Below, one piece after another: positions 59,719-64,000 of a stretch of 64,000 bases of DNA. Source of the stretch: Chloroflexi bacterium GWB2_54_36 (GTDB taxonomy: Bacteria > Chloroflexota > Anaerolineae > Anaerolineales > Anaerolineaceae); NCBI GenBank assembly GCA_001796355.1, contig MGMG01000017.1, forward strand, positions 20,132 through 84,131, in the 5' to 3' direction. The position numbers and the translations under genes were made by a program. How positions within the stretch are numbered: the stretch's first letter is position 1; every line of letters starts with the position of its first letter. The notes under the pieces were generated by a model, which did no database searches, was not told where the DNA came from, and saw only the letters and a list, made by a program, of their open reading frames with translations.

Positions 59719-62700
59719 CTAAAGTAGTTTGATGGTTTCGACCAGCACGCTGCCCTCGCCCACCATGGCCGTCAAAGTGCGCAGCAGCTCGGTGCTGATG
59801 CCGGTGGTCTCGTTTGGAAATTCCATCAGGTAACGGCTGCCGCCTTCAAAAACCATCAGCGCAAATTTGTCGCGCCCCGGCGCGGATCGCAACACACCGT
59901 GCACCCGGCGCACCCGCAGCACATCCCGATGTTTATCACCGGTTGACCGTAAAATCACTTTGACCATTCGGATTTCACCTGGCGACACTTCGCTGCTAAG
60001 TACCGGAGCCACCAGATAATTCATCGGCGGATAATGCACCAGCGGCTCGGAGATCTTCACCGGGGGCGGCTTGATCGGGAGCGTTGCCGCCTCGGTCACA
60101 GCCGCAGACTTTTCAGACACAGGTTGTGGCATTGCCGGGGCAGCTTCTTCGGTTACGGGTGCAACTGGTTGGACGACCATATGCTCAGCCTGGTCCGGTT
60201 GAATTGAACCCGAATCAAATGCGCCAGCACTCAGCAGGTGCCAGTCATCCGGAAATTCGGGGGGCGGCGGCATATCATCCCATTCCATCCGTTTGGCCGG
60301 TTCGTGTCGTTCAGACGGTCGGGAAATCTCCGGTGCATGGTTTTGAATAGCGAGATCTAATTCATCCGCAGGCAGGTTGTTTTCCTCGTCCGGCAGGTAG
60401 CTCAAGTAAGGATCGACCTCGCGGCCGGTTGTTTGCCCTTCCGCATCGAGGAACACCTCGGTCAGCCGGTCCACCAGGACTTTGGGGTCGCCGGATTCAT
60501 TATCAAGTGAGCCGTCGGCCTGGAGCACCCGGTCCATCACTACCAGACCGGCATACTGCGCCCAGGCGCGCGGGAAAACCACCAGCTCAACCACGCCCTG
60601 AACATCCTCCAGGGTGACGAAACCCATCATGTCGCCCTTTTTCGTTTGATGACTGCGGAAGCGTGTCACCATACCGGCAACGGTCACTTTCTCCTTATGC
60701 GCCAGTTCTGGCAGCGCGCTCGAAAAGTGCGTCACCCGCCGCTGCAGGGTCGGCATGTATGCAGTCAGCGGGTGATCCGAAACGTATAAGCCGATTAACT
60801 CACGTTCCCATTCCAACTGCTCGCGCCGGTCGAGCGACGGTGTAATGGGCAGGCGGAATTCCTCTTCCACCCCGGCAATGGTGCCGAAGAAGCTCAATTG
60901 ACCGCTGTTGAGCGCACGGAAATGGCTGGCGCTGACTGAAATAAACTGGTCAAGCCCTTCCAGGATGGCTTTGCGGGGTCCAAAACGATCCAGCGCGCCA
61001 ACGCGCACCATGCATTCCAGGGAGCGCTTGCCAAGTTTTTGCAAATCAGCGCGGAAAGCCAGATCTTTCAGATCGGTAAAGGGGCCGTCTTTGCGGGCTT
61101 CGAGGATGATGTCCACCGGCGCTTGCCCGACATTCTTGACCGCCCCCAACCCAAAGCGGATGGCGGGCGGCTGTCCGTCCCGATCTTCGATCGAGAAGTC
61201 ATACTGGCTGGAGTTTACGTCCGGCGGTAAAACCTCGATACCCATGCTGCGGCTGTCGGCTACATAAAAGGCCACTTTCTCGATTTCATTTTTCGAGGCA
61301 GAAAGCAGCGCGGTCATATACTCAACGGGGTAATGCGTCTTCAGGTAGGCGGTCTGTACGGCAATGACGCCGTAATCGGCGGCATGCGATTTGTTAAAAC
61401 CGTAGTTGGCGAACTCTTCCCAGTCGGCAAAAATGGCTGAGGCGGTTTCGTGTGAGATACCTTTTTCAGCCGCGCCGGCTATGAATTTTTTACGGTGCTT
61501 TTCCAGTTTGTCTTTCTGTTTCTTGGAAATGACCTTGCGCAGTTCATCCGATTCCGGCAGGGTGTAGCCGCCCAGCTCCACCGCGGCGCGCATTAATTGC
61601 TCCTGGTAGATGGGGATGCCGAAGGTCTCTTTGAAAATCGGTTCCATTGCCGGCGTGCGGTAGCTGACCTTTTCCTCGCCGTGCATGCGTTTGATGTACT
61701 GCGGGATAAAAGCCAGCGGCCCGGGCCGGTAAAGCGCCACCATGGCGATGACGTTCGCCAGGTTGTTAGGCTTCATTTGCATGAGGTAACGTGTCATGCC
61801 CGTGCCTTCCAATTGAAAGACGCCGGCGGTGTGCCCCGATCCCAGGAATTCGAAGGTTTCAGGGTCATCAATCGGGATGTTATCCAGGTTCAGCTTCACC
61901 CCGCGACGCTTTTCGATCAAGTCGCAGGCGCGCTGCATGATCGTCAGGGTTGCCAGGCCCAGGAAATCAACCTTGAGCAGGCCCAGCGACTCGATGATCG
62001 ACATTTCGAACTGGGTGACCGTTTTAATCGGCGACTCTTCCGAGCCGCTGGTTGGCCGGTGCAGTGGGATGTAATCCAGGATCGGCCGGTCGGTAATGAT
62101 CACGCCCGCAGCGTGCGTCCCGGCGCTGCGTACCGCGCCTTCCATGTGCCCGGCGGTGTCGATCAGCTCTTTCAAATACGGCGTCGAATTATAGATATTC
62201 TTTAATTCCGGCGTCGCTTCCACCGCCTCGGCAATGGTCATGGGCTTGCTGGGGATGTTCGGCACCAGCTTACTGACGCGGTCCACTTCGTTGAGCGGAA
62301 TATCCATCACCCGGCCGACATCGCGAATGGCACCGCGGGCGCCCATCGTGCCAAAGGTGATGATCTGTGCCACCCGGTCGTTGCCGTATTTCTGCGCGGT
62401 GTATTCCATCATGTGCGCACGCATATCATCCTGGAAGTCCAGGTCGATATCCGGCATCGAAATGCGCCCAGGGTTGAGGAAACGTTCAAAAATAAGGCCG
62501 TGGCTGACCGGTTCAACGATGGTGATATCCAGTGTATACGCCACCATCGATCCAGCGGCTGACCCGCGTGCGTTGTACCAGATACCGTTGGCGCGGGCAT
62601 GTTGGCACAAATCCCACACAATCAGGAAGTAGGCGTCGAAGCCCATCTCATGAATGACCTGCAGCTCATATTCCAGCCGGGTGCGGATTTCCGGGTCTGC

Positions 62701-63639
62701 AGCGTGCGAGCCGTAGCGTTCCAGAAGGCCTCGTTCGCATAATTCGCGCAAATAGGTCTGTGAAGTATGGCCCTGCGGGACTTCGAATAGCGGCAGGTGG
62801 TATCCCTGGCTGGAAAGATCAACATTGGCGCGTTCTGCAATCAACACTGTGTTGGAAAGCGCCTCAGGCACTTCAGCAAACAACTGCGCCATCTCGTCCG
62901 GTGTCCGCAGGTAGTAGGTATCATCCGACATGCGGAAGCGGTTCGGTTCGGTGATCAATGAACCGGTCTGGATTGCCAACAGAATATCCTGGTAGCGCCA
63001 ATCTTCCGGATTAATGTAGTGCACATCATTGGTGGCGACATAACGCGCCTGGTAGCGCGGACCAAGGCTCAACAGCGCCTTGTTGATGGTCTGCAATTCG
63101 GGAATGTTGTGCTGTTGAAGTTCGAGGAAGAAGTTGTCCGGTCCGAAAATGTCGTAGTACCAGTCCAGCTTCTGGCGAGCGGCATCGGGGCCTTTTTCCT
63201 TGATAGTACGCGGAATTTCAGCCGCCATGCAGCCCGAAGTGGCGATTAATCCTTCTGCGTGGGTTGCCAGGAAGTCGTGGTCGATGCGCGGGAAGTAGTA
63301 AAAACCGTCCAACTGGGCCGCGCTGGCAATTTTGAGCAAATTGCGATAACCGGTGTCATTTTCTGCCAGCAGCAGCAAATGCGACGAGGTTTTATCCAGC
63401 TTCCCATCACGGTCTTGCATGCCGCGCGCTGCCATGTAAGCTTCCAGCCCGATAATCGGTTTCACGCCGGCGGCCCTGGCGGTGTTGAAGAACTCGATTA
63501 CCCCAAACATGGTGCCGTGGTCGGTGATGGCAACCGCGGGCATGTTCATGTCTTTCACGCGTTGGATCAGCTTCTTAATATTGGAGAAGCCGTCTAGCAG
63601 CGAGTACTGGGTGTGAACATGCAGGTGGGCGAAAGTCAT
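59719..63639 (-). CDS. dnaE: DNA polymerase III subunit alpha (DnaE)
   Basis: Replicative polymerase of 1306 residues, longer than the roughly 1160 of E. coli. The N-terminal PHP domain has HLHVHTQYSLLDG and AITDHGTMFGVIEF. Catalytic aspartates lie in PDIDLDFQDD and in KVDFLGLATLTIM. The helix-hairpin-helix region (LGAVKNVGQAPVDIILEAR) and an OB-fold (VTVAGMVTRFRSHQTKKGDMMGFVTLEDVQG) follow. A Pro/Glu-rich linker (about 1090-1190) and a C-terminal domain are extra relative to E. coli. No proofreading exonuclease insertion of the PolC type. pfkA lies downstream in the same operon. Confidence 0.95.
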   Translation of the reverse strand: MTFAHLHVHTQYSLLDGFSNIKKLIQRVKDMNMPAVAITDHGTMFGVIEFFNTARAAGVKPIIGLEAYMAARGMQDRDGKLDKTSSHLLLLAENDTGYRNLLKIASAAQLDGFYYFPRIDHDFLATHAEGLIATSGCMAAEIPRTIKEKGPDAARQKLDWYYDIFGPDNFFLELQQHNIPELQTINKALLSLGPRYQARYVATNDVHYINPEDWRYQDILLAIQTGSLITEPNRFRMSDDTYYLRTPDEMAQLFAEVPEALSNTVLIAERANVDLSSQGYHLPLFEVPQGHTSQTYLRELCERGLLERYGSHAADPEIRTRLEYELQVIHEMGFDAYFLIVWDLCQHARANGIWYNARGSAAGSMVAYTLDITIVEPVSHGLIFERFLNPGRISMPDIDLDFQDDMRAHMMEYTAQKYGNDRVAQIITFGTMGARGAIRDVGRVMDIPLNEVDRVSKLVPNIPSKPMTIAEAVEATPELKNIYNSTPYLKELIDTAGHMEGAVRSAGTHAAGVIITDRPILDYIPLHRPTSGSEESPIKTVTQFEMSIIESLGLLKVDFLGLATLTIMQRACDLIEKRRGVKLNLDNIPIDDPETFEFLGSGHTAGVFQLEGTGMTRYLMQMKPNNLANVIAMVALYRPGPLAFIPQYIKRMHGEEKVSYRTPAMEPIFKETFGIPIYQEQLMRAAVELGGYTLPESDELRKVISKKQKDKLEKHRKKFIAGAAEKGISHETASAIFADWEEFANYGFNKSHAADYGVIAVQTAYLKTHYPVEYMTALLSASKNEIEKVAFYVADSRSMGIEVLPPDVNSSQYDFSIEDRDGQPPAIRFGLGAVKNVGQAPVDIILEARKDGPFTDLKDLAFRADLQKLGKRSLECMVRVGALDRFGPRKAILEGLDQFISVSASHFRALNSGQLSFFGTIAGVEEEFRLPITPSLDRREQLEWERELIGLYVSDHPLTAYMPTLQRRVTHFSSALPELAHKEKVTVAGMVTRFRSHQTKKGDMMGFVTLEDVQGVVELVVFPRAWAQYAGLVVMDRVLQADGSLDNESGDPKVLVDRLTEVFLDAEGQTTGREVDPYLSYLPDEENNLPADELDLAIQNHAPEISRPSERHEPAKRMEWDDMPPPPEFPDDWHLLSAGAFDSGSIQPDQAEHMVVQPVAPVTEEAAPAMPQPVSEKSAAVTEAATLPIKPPPVKISEPLVHYPPMNYLVAPVLSSEVSPGEIRMVKVILRSTGDKHRDVLRVRRVHGVLRSAPGRDKFALMVFEGGSRYLMEFPNETTGISTELLRTLTAMVGEGSVLVETIKLL

Positions 63640-64000
63640 AAGGCAGTCAATGTTAAATAAATACCGGACAGGGCAATGTCAGGTTGAAATGATTATAGCA
63701 TGTCTAAACCGGCTGCCAGACGGAACCGGTCTTAAAATTTTTGGGCAAGCCAATTTTGTTAAGATTAAAAGTGACGGTTGTCATGGCAAGGAACGAAGTC
63801 CTCTACCCCATCGCTTCTTTCTGTCATTACGAGGCACGAAGCAATCCACGACAATCTAACAATACGCCATTTCGGCAGCAGCTTTCTCTGTTATCCAGGC
63901 GTTGCACGGTGATTTATTAATGCTCGTATAACGTGCGGCGCGAAGCATTCCTTTTCCCCCTGCCAGCCATACTGTTGCCCCGGCTCAGATTGCTTCGTGC
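63640..64000. repeat. Region upstream of dnaE with 13-bp inverted repeats
   Basis: TATAAT on the minus strand (63697-63692) may be the dnaE -10 box. GCACGAAGCAATC at 63834-63846 has an exact inverted copy GATTGCTTCGTGC at 63988-64000, delimiting a 167-bp segment that may continue beyond the window. The motif TCATTACGAGGCACGAAGCAATC is of a dispersed intergenic type. No gene is credible. Confidence 0.45.

Overview
The window looks like a chromosomal segment of a Chloroflexota bacterium, most likely Anaerolineae. This is inference. It rests on the many lipoproteins with Pro/Thr-rich linkers, an LPLVMKN linker in a secreted subtilase, a bacterial translin next to a DUF3467 gene, and GC-rich coding DNA broken by repeat-filled gaps. 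There are about 50 protein genes. I found no rRNA or tRNA gene and no complete prophage.

Layout. 1-186 holds the start of a serine beta-lactamase-like gene. 233-6444 is a complete dipeptide/oligopeptide ABC operon (two ATPases, lipoprotein binding protein, two permeases) with promoter and terminator. 6467-7438 is a REP-associated tyrosine transposase (RAYT) flanked by two GTAG-headed hairpins. 7555-13199 carries a second solute-binding lipoprotein, a response regulator and a secreted subtilase. 13200-14182 is gene-free and repeat-rich. 14183-20055 has a LysM surface protein, purA with a lipoprotein, a PadR regulator with a ModB-type permease, an array of 185-bp repeats, and a molybdopterin oxidoreductase. 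20202-24444 has a sensor kinase, a degenerate metallo-beta-lactamase-fold protein, asparaginase and endonuclease III. 25057-35668 has an M55 peptidase, an alpha/beta hydrolase, an LCP protein, a Trm112-like protein, flavodoxin, an MFS transporter, a CBS protein with an ion transporter, an epimerase and a modular lipoprotein. 35669-36082 holds a possible one-spacer CRISPR relict. 36083-38237 is a minus-strand operon (unknown protein, AhpD-like protein, M48 protease).

38612-40803 is the most unusual gene cluster: ssb, a DUF3467 gene, a translin/TRAX-like gene and a membrane-anchored Cas4-like nuclease whose reading frame is cut by one in-frame TGA. 41008-44148 is nadK, a B-box membrane protein and recN, convergent with mutS2. 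ettA follows. 49688-52819 is a Fur-family regulator with a perfect operator inside its promoter, followed by a zinc-type ABC importer. The right part has glgC, a P-type cation ATPase, a Met/Gly-rich secreted protein, and pfkA downstream of dnaE.

The strongest non-coding signal is a large set of GTAG-headed hairpins (REP-like) in almost every long gap. They have the same architecture as the two that flank the RAYT gene but several different stem sequences. Several genes also have a -10 box 6-8 nt before the start codon, which suggests leaderless mRNAs.
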